Under the pieces are notes generated by a model. The model ran no database searches. It saw nothing but the letters and a program-made list of their open reading frames with translations, and was not told where the DNA came from. Source: Shewanellaceae bacterium (GTDB lineage Bacteria > Pseudomonadota > Gammaproteobacteria > Enterobacterales > Shewanellaceae). From it: 14,995 nt of DNA. Of the stretch, positions 1-5,926 are shown piece by piece. How positions within the stretch are numbered: the stretch's first letter is position 1; each line of letters starts with the position of its first letter. The stretch lies in the NCBI GenBank assembly GCA_016779685.1, contig JADHND010000015.1:1-14995 (forward strand), in the 5' to 3' direction. The position numbers and the translations under genes were made by a program.

Positions 1-2
1 TT

Positions 3-1052
3 ATTCGAGAGCGTGCCATTGCCCGCGAAGTCATCCAGGTGGCTCAAGATATTGCAGATACTGGCTTTAACCCAGATGGACGTAATGCCACTGAATTGCT
101 TGACTACGCTGAGTCGAAGGTTTTTCAAATCGCTGAATCCCATGCCACTAAGGCTGAAGGTCCGATAGCGATGCATGCGGTTTTAGAAAAAACGGTCGAT
201 CGTATTGAGCAGCTGTATCAAAATCCACACAATGGTATCACGGGCTTGTCCAGTGGTTATCACGATTTGGATAAGATGACCGCAGGGTTTCAAAAAGCAG
301 ACCTCGTGATTGTCGCAGCACGACCTTCGATGGGTAAAACGACGTTTGCTATGAATTTATGTGAAAATGCGATGATGGAAGCAGATAAGCCTGTATTAAT
401 CTTCTCACTAGAAATGCCCGCCGAACAAATTATGATGCGGATGCTGGCATCGATGGGACGTATTAACCAGACCAACATACGGACTGGGCAGTTAGGTGAA
501 GACGATTGGGCTCGCCTCAGTGCCACGATGGCGCGCGTGCTTGATCCAGGCAAGATGTATATTGATGATAGCTCGGGCTTAACCCCAACTGAGTTGCGCT
601 CGCGTGCGCGGCGGGTTGCTCGGGATGCAGGAGGCTTGAGCATGATTATGGTGGATTATTTGCAACTGATGCGCGTACCTGGCTATGCGGACAATCGAAC
701 TCAGGAAATAGCGGAAATATCTCGTTCACTCAAAGCGTTGGCGAAAGAGCTTAATATTCCGATTGTAGCCTTATCTCAGCTGAATCGTTCATTGGAGCAG
801 CGAGCCGATAAGCGCCCTATTAACTCCGATTTACGGGAGTCAGGTTCGATTGAGCAAGACGCAGACTTGATTATGTTTATTTATCGTGATGAAGTTTACA
901 ATGAGGACTCGCCTGATAAGGGGATTGCTGAAATCATTATCGGTAAGCAACGAAATGGTCCCATCGGTCGTGCTAAATTGACATTTATGGGGCAGTACTC
1001 CCGTTTTGATAATTATGCGGCACCTATGTTTGAGCAAGAGACCATCAATTAA
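3..1052 (+). CDS. dnaB: Replicative DNA helicase DnaB (5' end outside window)
   Basis: This is the ring-shaped 5'-3' helicase that unwinds DNA ahead of the replication fork and recruits primase. The reading frame is open from base 3, and the first visible residues (IRERAIAREVIQ) belong to the linker after the N-terminal domain. About 349 residues are present, against roughly 470 for a full DnaB, so the N-terminal domain lies to the left of the window. Visible RecA-fold motifs are Walker A (ARPSMGKT, near base 317-340), Walker B (MIMVDYLQLM), the ALSQLNRSLEQR segment with the following DLRESGSIEQDAD stretch, and the KQRNGPIG arginine loop. The gene ends in FEQETIN and TAA. alr begins one base after the stop, so the two are probably cotranscribed and may be translationally coupled. 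An internal GTG at base 39 is not the start. The loader for this helicase is encoded about 12 kb away in the same window (dnaC). The identification is very secure. Confidence 0.97.
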   Translation: MRERAIAREVIQVAQDIADTGFNPDGRNATELLDYAESKVFQIAESHATKAEGPIAMHAVLEKTVDRIEQLYQNPHNGITGLSSGYHDLDKMTAGFQKADLVIVAARPSMGKTTFAMNLCENAMMEADKPVLIFSLEMPAEQIMMRMLASMGRINQTNIRTGQLGEDDWARLSATMARVLDPGKMYIDDSSGLTPTELRSRARRVARDAGGLSMIMVDYLQLMRVPGYADNRTQEIAEISRSLKALAKELNIPIVALSQLNRSLEQRADKRPINSDLRESGSIEQDADLIMFIYRDEVYNEDSPDKGIAEIIIGKQRNGPIGRAKLTFMGQYSRFDNYAAPMFEQETIN

Positions 1053-1053
1053 G

Positions 1054-2133
1054 ATGACCAAATTCGCCGCTTATGTCCATATTGATCGAGCAGCATTACG
1101 CCACAATTTAAATCAATTGCGGCGCCGGGCGCCACATGCTCGAATAATGGTCGTTGTGAAGGGAGATGCTTATGGGCATGGCATGATGGCTGTATGTCGT
1201 GCCTTGACTGAAGCAGATGCCTTCGCTGTTGCTCGCATCGATGAAGCGTTACGTCTGCGAGAGGCCGGCATTCAACACCCTATTTTGGTATTAGAGGGGG
1301 TTTTTCAAATATCTGATATTGAATTGGCTTATCAGCATCAATTGCAATTGGTGGTTCATGATCCCTTTCAACTGAAGTTGTTCAAGCAGGTGACCTTGCC
1401 GCAACCGATACCTGTTTGGATGAAGATTGATACGGGGATGCATCGGTTGGGTTTTCGAATAGAAAATGCATTGGCCATGTATCGCGAGTTGCAAGCTTGC
1501 GCTGCGGTTCAAAAGCCGCTTGTTTTAATGTCACATTTTGCTTGTGCCGATACGCCCCCCCATGCCTTAAACCAGTCGCAGTTAGTTGCTTTTGAACAGT
1601 TGTGCCAGCAAGCAACGGAAGCCAAATCGATGGCCAATTCGGCTGCGTTGTTTCATTTAGACGCCAGTCATTTTGATTGGGTACGCATCGGCTTGTCTGT
1701 GTATGGTATTTCTGCTTCGGCCATCCACTCGAGTGAGACCTTAAATTTAAAGCCCGTGATGACATTTTATTCGTCACTCATTGCGGTGCGTCCACATAAA
1801 AAAGGGGAGTCAGTCGGGTATGGCGCCACTTGGGAAGCACCGCACGACACATACCTAGGGGTGGTGGCAGCAGGCTATGCCGATGGTTATCCTAGACATG
1901 CACCAAGTGGCACTCATGTGCTGGTGAATCGCCGTGTGGTGCCATTGGTTGGTCGGGTTTCAATGGATATGATCACCGTTGATTTAGGCGCAAATGCCAC
2001 AGATAAGGTGGGCGACGAGGTCATTTTATGGGGTGAGGGACTCCCCGTTGAAGAAATTGCTGACGCGGCCGCAACCATTCCTTATGAACTCGTCACTAAG
2101 ATAATGAAACGCTCAGTTAAGTACTATCGATAG
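1054..2133 (+). CDS. alr: Alanine racemase
   Basis: This PLP enzyme interconverts L- and D-alanine in the cytoplasm and supplies D-alanine for peptidoglycan. From the ATG at 1054 it is 359 residues, the normal family length. The frame stays open upstream to about base 1006, but the first residues there match nothing in the family, while MTKFAAYVHIDRAAL is a typical Alr N terminus. The PLP-binding lysine is K36 in VVVKGDAYGHG. The second catalytic base is probably Y256 in SVGYGATW, followed by AGYADGYPR (273-281) and GRVSMDM (300-306). The C terminus (YELVTKIMKRSVKYYR) is also typical. The dnaB-alr pair is a common gammaproteobacterial arrangement. With one base between the genes and only a weak Shine-Dalgarno, translation probably depends on dnaB. 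Choosing alr over the catabolic paralogue dadX rests on this context. The gene ends three bases from a convergent gene, leaving no room for a dedicated terminator. Confidence 0.95.
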   Translation: MTKFAAYVHIDRAALRHNLNQLRRRAPHARIMVVVKGDAYGHGMMAVCRALTEADAFAVARIDEALRLREAGIQHPILVLEGVFQISDIELAYQHQLQLVVHDPFQLKLFKQVTLPQPIPVWMKIDTGMHRLGFRIENALAMYRELQACAAVQKPLVLMSHFACADTPPHALNQSQLVAFEQLCQQATEAKSMANSAALFHLDASHFDWVRIGLSVYGISASAIHSSETLNLKPVMTFYSSLIAVRPHKKGESVGYGATWEAPHDTYLGVVAAGYADGYPRHAPSGTHVLVNRRVVPLVGRVSMDMITVDLGANATDKVGDEVILWGEGLPVEEIADAAATIPYELVTKIMKRSVKYYR

Positions 2134-2136
2134 CTG

Positions 2137-4137
2137 TTAACGCGTTACATTTTCTATCAAAGAAATGCTCGATATATTGCCTTTTTGACTCATAAGAAAT
2201 TCAGAAAAAAGCTGGTTATCATGCATCGTCTTGCCCACAAAATAAACTTGTATCTCTCTCGATAAGTGGTTGTAAATAAAGTTTCTAAACAGTTTATTGG
2301 CGCCCTCTAATCCAGAGGCTTGCGTGATGTAAAAAGGATGCCCTGCTTCATTTTGGCCACTAAGTCCCCCTAAAAAGTTAATAGTTTGACCGTTCAAGGT
2401 AAAGCCTCCGGCGGTGCGCAATACTTTTAATCCTTGTCGTTTGAGTTGCTTTTCTATCAAATGATTGAGTTGAATTTGGGCTTTGTCAGCTTTAAGGTTG
2501 GCCATGGTTTGATTAATATCAGTTTCCATTTCTGGCGCCTCTTCTCGTAGCTTATGTAAGAATGATAGCGAGGCTTGGTGATGATTTAACAATACTTTGT
2601 TTTTGGTGATGGGCTTGATGGTCATGTCGACATAAAAATCGGGCTGTGACACGATGATGAGATTGCGTCGTTTGATGCCGAGTTCTGAGGCCATCTTATC
2701 CTTCGTGATTTCATGCATGGCTATAATTGTCAAAGCATGGTCTTCAGCTACGTGCATTGGCATCTGCTGCGGCATAAAGCGAGCTGCTTTAAGCAGCTCT
2801 ATCCAATGTTGAATGAGGCCTGTATTTTTTTGTTTAAGTTTATGATCATGCGGACAATTATGTTGTAACCATATTTTCTTTTGCTTTATTTTAGCGGCGC
2901 TATAGCCATGCCTTTGTTGTTGGGTTTGATACGCATCATAAAAATGAAAAGCGGCTTGTATTTTATTAAAACGCAGTTGGATCTTTTGTTCAATAGAGTT
3001 GTCAATTTTAGCAAGTAATGCCAACATAGGTTCGGTGATGCCGTGACTTGCTAACAAGGTTTGATACGTCACGGTAAGACTTTTGAGTTGGTTGGACTGC
3101 AAGGTTTTTGGAGAAAAAGGAGGGGGATCCAGTAATTGTACGTACAAATACTTTTGTGCGTCATAAAGCCCGATGACCTGTTGAATCAGCTCCTTTATTT
3201 CATCTTCACGCTCGAGGTAAGGAGGCATGTCAAGCAAGTTGAACATGAGGTAGTCGGTTTCTAGAAAGTAGAATTCAAAGCCGCGTTTTTTGGCAATTTG
3301 GAGATCTTTTAAAGAAAGAAGTTGGTGTTGTATCGCCGCGTATAGCTGAGGTAATGAGACATTATTTTGCCGTTGTAAATGTGCAATGAGGAACGCATCA
3401 CTTAAGTCGTCGGTGATATCCAGATCAGAACTTTCATTTGGAAAGACACCATAACGCGGTCGATGCTCATCTAGGTAGCATGTGAGTACAGGATTGTACA
3501 GAAATGTGGTTTCTAGAACGCTGTCCCGACCGACAATAGCATATTGTTCGCCATTACTACGGTGTCCTATCAGGAGATTGCCTCCGTCAATACAGCTATC
3601 AATGGTCAATAAGGCTTTGGCTTCATGGTTTGCAAATGTTTGCGTTTGTACACGCCGTTGATGATAGACCGCTTTTTTGGTGTAACCCTGGCATTCTTCC
3701 GCATGCGATGCTCCACCGACGCTGTGGTGTCCCTCTAAAAAAGAACAAGCGCTGCTTGGTAACTGATAGCGTGCGAGTTGCGTGATTAATGGAATAAACG
3801 TATGGGACTTATAATTTGCCGGCAGTAAATATTTAGGCTGTAATACAGCTCCGTAAGGTTCGGTGATGCATATGGGGTCATCTAGCCATTCGAACAAGTT
3901 AGCGGTGCGTATCTGTATGTTTAAGATATCCCCTATGTTGGTCAGTTCATCGTATATTTGGGTGCGTAATTCGGGAATGTATATTCGAGTGACTCGAGCA
4001 CTGCAATCATCACAAGGCAACTGATAGTACGATTTTTGATGAGCGGTGGATGTTTCAAATTGGTTGGGCGCAACCGCTAACGTATGGTTAGATTCCATGA
4101 TGCGACCATGGTGCGTTTGAAATATATTGATACGCAT
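2137..4137 (-). CDS. Large uncharacterised protein with weak resemblance to guanidino-group-modifying (deiminase/amidinotransferase) enzymes
   Basis: I do not recognise a named family. The protein is 666 residues from the preferred ATG at 4137. It has no signal peptide or membrane segment and is rich in Q, H and L. Counting from the ATG at 4143, three short blocks occur in the order seen in arginine/agmatine/peptidylarginine deiminase-fold proteins: EWLDDPICI (85-93), IDGGNLLIG (185-193) followed by VGRDS, and DFYVDMTIKPI (502-512). A C-terminal block, NFLGGLSGQNEAGHPFYIT (589-607), sits where these enzymes usually carry the catalytic cysteine. About 290 helical, Lys/Gln-rich residues separate the second and third blocks. 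The usual His of the HxD motif is Tyr here, and there is no cysteine after residue 430, so if the fold is right the protein may be catalytically dead or use other chemistry. A GC-coded Cys pair (CDDC, 44-47) lies near the N terminus. The gene is monocistronic on its strand and convergent to alr. The family suggestion is inference from motif order only. Confidence 0.85.
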   Translation of the reverse strand: MRINIFQTHHGRIMESNHTLAVAPNQFETSTAHQKSYYQLPCDDCSARVTRIYIPELRTQIYDELTNIGDILNIQIRTANLFEWLDDPICITEPYGAVLQPKYLLPANYKSHTFIPLITQLARYQLPSSACSFLEGHHSVGGASHAEECQGYTKKAVYHQRRVQTQTFANHEAKALLTIDSCIDGGNLLIGHRSNGEQYAIVGRDSVLETTFLYNPVLTCYLDEHRPRYGVFPNESSDLDITDDLSDAFLIAHLQRQNNVSLPQLYAAIQHQLLSLKDLQIAKKRGFEFYFLETDYLMFNLLDMPPYLEREDEIKELIQQVIGLYDAQKYLYVQLLDPPPFSPKTLQSNQLKSLTVTYQTLLASHGITEPMLALLAKIDNSIEQKIQLRFNKIQAAFHFYDAYQTQQQRHGYSAAKIKQKKIWLQHNCPHDHKLKQKNTGLIQHWIELLKAARFMPQQMPMHVAEDHALTIIAMHEITKDKMASELGIKRRNLIIVSQPDFYVDMTIKPITKNKVLLNHHQASLSFLHKLREEAPEMETDINQTMANLKADKAQIQLNHLIEKQLKRQGLKVLRTAGGFTLNGQTINFLGGLSGQNEAGHPFYITQASGLEGANKLFRNFIYNHLSREIQVYFVGKTMHDNQLFSEFLMSQKGNISSISLIENVTR

Positions 4138-4143
4138 ACTCAT

Positions 4144-4148
4144 TCCTT
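4144..4148 (-). promoter_or_regulatory. Shine-Dalgarno that decides the start of the 666-residue gene
   Basis: On the minus strand AAGGA lies directly against an ATG at 4143 (no spacing) but six bases before a second in-frame ATG at 4137. The spacing favours the second ATG, removing two residues (MS) from the longest reading frame. Confidence 0.6.
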
Positions 4149-4206
4149 TGTCTCTAGCTAATCAATTTGCGGCGCAGTTTGCATGCGACTGTTCACAAAT
4201 TATTTG

Positions 4207-4212
4207 TATAAT
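4207..4212 (+). promoter_or_regulatory. Perfect TATAAT -10 box upstream of a candidate small RNA
   Basis: TATAAT matches the sigma-70 -10 consensus exactly. The best -35 at a 16-base spacer is weak (GCGACT, 4185-4190, 3 of 6). A 13-bp palindrome (ACAAAT-T-ATTTGT, 4195-4207) ends at the first base of the box and could bind a dimeric regulator. Transcription would start near 4219 and run into the structured element and terminator at 4229-4303. No protein gene follows on this strand before 5389. Confidence 0.4.
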
Positions 4213-4218
4213 TCTGTG

Positions 4219-4303
4219 TTTAGATCGAGAAGTTATTAGATAGGTTCTTCGGGACTAACTTCAGCTATATGATTGCTCAAAAAAACCATTCGTATGGTTT
4301 TTT
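4219..4303 (+). ncRNA. Candidate small RNA of about 85 nt
   Basis: No coding region covers this stretch. GAAGTTA (4229-4235) pairs perfectly with TAACTTC (4256-4262). Inside it, GTTC (4244-4247) pairs with GGAC (4252-4255), including one G-U pair, and closes a C(UUCG)G tetraloop, an exceptionally stable RNA hairpin cap. The two helices stack directly on the 3' side and leave an 8-base bulge (4236-4243) on the 5' side. The G-U pair and UUCG loop form only in the + strand transcript; the complementary strand would have a CGAA loop and an A-C mismatch. A consensus -10 box lies upstream and a 10-bp intrinsic terminator ends the element. The linker 4263-4279 looks single-stranded. I match it to no known RNA family. 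Alternatives are a chance inverted repeat, or part of the upstream region of the 666-residue gene on the other strand. Confidence 0.4.
4280..4303. terminator. Bidirectional intrinsic terminator
   Basis: A perfect 10-bp stem, AAAAAACCAT / ATGGTTTTTT, with a 4-base TCGT loop. The T run on each strand makes it able to act in both directions. On the minus strand it lies about 180 bases beyond the DUF2189 stop and would stop that transcript before the 666-residue gene. On the + strand it would end the candidate small RNA. Confidence 0.75.
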
Positions 4304-4392
4304 ATTGCAGCAACATGTCACAATCTAACCCAGAAAAAATAAACAGATTCAGGCTAAATCGCAATAAAAAAAAAGAAATAATGGCTTATGAT

Positions 4393-4434
4393 GATAAAAT
4401 GATAAAATTTTGTTTCAATTTTGTTTCAATTTTG
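4393..4434. repeat. Two adjoining short tandem repeats in non-coding DNA
   Basis: GATAAAAT occurs twice in tandem (4393-4400, 4401-4408). It runs straight into about two and a half copies of an 11-bp unit, ATTTTGTTTCA (from 4407, period 11, with G at 4412, 4423 and 4434). The 11-bp period is about one helical turn, so a repeated protein-binding site is possible; slippage in AT-rich DNA is the simpler explanation. The rest of 4304-4481 is A-rich with no gene I can support. Confidence 0.6.
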
Positions 4435-4447
4435 GTGTGAGTAGGCA

Positions 4448-4470
4448 GCCTCGCTGATGATCAGAGAGGC
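4448..4470. other. Imperfect hairpin just after the DUF2189 stop codon
   Basis: GCCTC (4448-4452) pairs with GAGGC (4466-4470). After one G/A mismatch, CTGA pairs with TCAG around a TGA loop. On the minus strand it starts 11 bases beyond the DUF2189 stop but is not followed by a T run. On the + strand a TTTTTT run follows after about seven bases. It could protect a 3' end or be a weak terminator. Confidence 0.4.
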
Positions 4471-4481
4471 AATTAAATTTT

Positions 4482-5273
4482 TTATTTGTATTTACGAGGC
4501 CGTTTGGTTGCGATCGTGGCAATATAAGCATGCCAACTCGCATAACTGAACAATGGCATAAATAGCACAAATCCCAGCCCTAAGGTTGCAAAGCTAAGTA
4601 TCGTACCGAGGGCTAAGATAGTCACCCATACCAACATAGGGCCTTTGTTGTTTAGTACAGCCATGGAACTGCTATATAAAGCTGTGACGAGGTCGACATG
4701 GCGCTCCATTAAAATTTGTGGTGTAAAAGCAGACATGCAAAAAATAAAGATGGATAGGCCTATTCCAAATGCTGTTCCGGTCAGTAAAAAGGGCAGCATA
4801 TTTTCTAATGTAGGTAAAGTTTCAGGATACAGCGCGTGAATGAGGGCAGCAATGCGTGTCCAAAATATAATCATGATGACCAAAAAAACAATAAAACCAA
4901 AAGATTGAACCGCATTACGGTGAAACTCTTTCATAAAATGTTCTACGCAGGGTTTATGTCCCTTCTCAAATTCCCAAGCAATGTCATAAAAGACATGAGA
5001 GAAAATAGGGCCAACCAGTGCCAAGATAATAAATGAGGGTAAAATGGTAATATAGCTATAGACATAGGTTAGGTAAATACTCGCTATCGGAAATAAACAA
5101 AATAAGCCGCCCGCTATCATACTAATTTTTGGGGCATGTTTGTAATCATCCCAACCTAATTTAATCCATTCAAAAGGGGCTGATAAGGAAAGTTCATTGA
5201 CAGGCAATTCTCGAGCGAACGGTTTATTGGTGGGTTTACCTTTGGATTTGCTTTTGGTTTGTGTCGGCGCCAT
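4482..5273 (-). CDS. DUF2189-family integral membrane protein
   Basis: A 263-residue inner-membrane protein of unknown function. Residues 1-25 are a basic, Lys/Thr-rich cytoplasmic tail. Family-like features follow: the SAPFEWIKLGWDDYKHAP block (31-48), a first hydrophobic segment at about 52-72, a second at 75-96, then an amphipathic cytoplasmic stretch with DIAWEFEKGHKPCVEHFMKE (97-116). Further hydrophobic segments are at about 124-147, 161-182 and 212-245, the last long enough for two passes. The phrase ILMERHVDLVTALYSSSMAVLNN (187-209) is typical of DUF2189 (COG5473). The protein ends in a basic KRPRKYK. The ATG at 5273 has only a weak Shine-Dalgarno (GGA about 10 bases upstream); the next in-frame Met falls in the first membrane segment. 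The gene is divergent from the small membrane protein gene at 5389, with 115 bp between. Some DUF2189 proteins are annotated as related to respiratory oxidase subunits, but nothing here supports that role. Confidence 0.85.
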   Translation of the reverse strand: MAPTQTKSKSKGKPTNKPFARELPVNELSLSAPFEWIKLGWDDYKHAPKISMIAGGLFCLFPIASIYLTYVYSYITILPSFIILALVGPIFSHVFYDIAWEFEKGHKPCVEHFMKEFHRNAVQSFGFIVFLVIMIIFWTRIAALIHALYPETLPTLENMLPFLLTGTAFGIGLSIFIFCMSAFTPQILMERHVDLVTALYSSSMAVLNNKGPMLVWVTILALGTILSFATLGLGFVLFMPLFSYASWHAYIATIATKRPRKYK

Positions 5274-5352
5274 AGTACTGTAAGTCCATTTTACATGAGT
5301 GTTGATGGTTATCTACATTGTACGATGATGATCCATAAATTACCAATTTACG

Positions 5353-5358
5353 TATAAC
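5353..5358 (+). promoter_or_regulatory. Possible -10 box for the small membrane protein gene
   Basis: TATAAC matches 5 of 6 positions of the -10 consensus and lies 30 bases before the ATG at 5389. No good -35 is visible at 16-18 bases. The 115-bp divergent gap must hold promoters for both flanking genes; none on the minus strand stands out. Confidence 0.25.
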
Positions 5359-5388
5359 GATAGAGTAACTTTTTAAAAGGGCACCTCA

Positions 5389-5865
5389 ATGCAGCATCGT
5401 ATATACCTGAGATGTCAAACAGAACAAGATATGAAATTGGCCATGGATGGCCTTTTTCATGCCCAGATCCAAGTCGTTGGTTTTTTGCACAATCGGCATT
5501 TTGGATCGGCTGACAACCAATTTAGATCTTTGTTTACTTTATATAATCTGTGGCACAGTTGGGCCGCTGGCTTTGGTATCGGTTTATTGGGTGCTGGTGG
5601 ACTGGCGTCGATGTTGTCTATACTTGGTATACCAGCTGTTGTAGGTTGGGATGTCGTCGGTCTGATTTGTACGCTGTTGATTTTTTTTACTTGCTGGTTT
5701 GTGGGGTTTGTCTGCATCAATAAGGCTGAATTTGATTTAAAGGTTGTGGAGCAGGTCTTGTCTCAACAGGCTTACGTCTTGATTTTGGCGCCTTGTGATA
5801 TCGAACAAGTACGGCAGGTTTGCCGTCAATATCCTGAGGTAGGTATATTGAATGCCAGTAAATGA
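5389..5865 (+). CDS. Small membrane protein with a helical hairpin between two soluble halves (DUF1269-like pattern)
   Basis: A 158-residue protein. The ATG at 5389 has a good Shine-Dalgarno (AAAAGGG) seven bases upstream. Residues 1-36 read as beta-alpha-beta (HRIYLRC, EQDMKLAMDGLFHA, IQVVGFLHN). Two membrane helices follow at about 57-80 (glycine-rich GFGIGLLGAGG) and 87-110. The C-terminal half again reads as helix-strand-helix (VVEQVLSQQ, YVLILAP, DIEQVRQVCRQYP). The layout resembles proteins often annotated as DUF1269 or as hypothetical membrane proteins, in which a Gly-rich hairpin is inserted between two halves of a ferredoxin-like domain. That match is from memory of the pattern, not a search. 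It is a single-gene transcription unit ended by the hairpin at 5892-5916. The function is unknown. Confidence 0.8.
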   Translation: MQHRIYLRCQTEQDMKLAMDGLFHAQIQVVGFLHNRHFGSADNQFRSLFTLYNLWHSWAAGFGIGLLGAGGLASMLSILGIPAVVGWDVVGLICTLLIFFTCWFVGFVCINKAEFDLKVVEQVLSQQAYVLILAPCDIEQVRQVCRQYPEVGILNASK

Positions 5866-5891
5866 ATATGATTTGGTTTTAATTGGGTACA

Positions 5892-5916
5892 AAAAAAGGG
5901 CTAAAAGCCCTTTTTT
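5892..5916. terminator. Bidirectional intrinsic terminator between convergent genes
   Basis: A perfect 11-bp stem: AAAAAAGGGCT (5892-5902) and AGCCCTTTTTT (5906-5916) around an AAA loop, giving T runs on both strands. It lies 26 bases after the small membrane protein gene and 10 bases after the end of the convergent helicase gene, so it serves both. Confidence 0.9.
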
Positions 5917-5926
5917 GATACGTCGC

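Noticed and set aside
1..38. Treating dnaB as a degraded gene because the N-terminal part is missing
   Set aside because: The frame is open to the first base of the window, so the truncation is due to the window edge.
1006..1053. Upstream extension of alr by 16 codons inside dnaB
   Set aside because: The extra residues are not family-like and would overlap dnaB; the ATG at 1054 gives the usual length and N terminus.
4381..4440. 19-codon + strand reading frame (MAYDDKMIKFCFNFVSILV)
   Set aside because: No good ribosome binding site, made largely of the tandem repeats, and too short to support as a gene.
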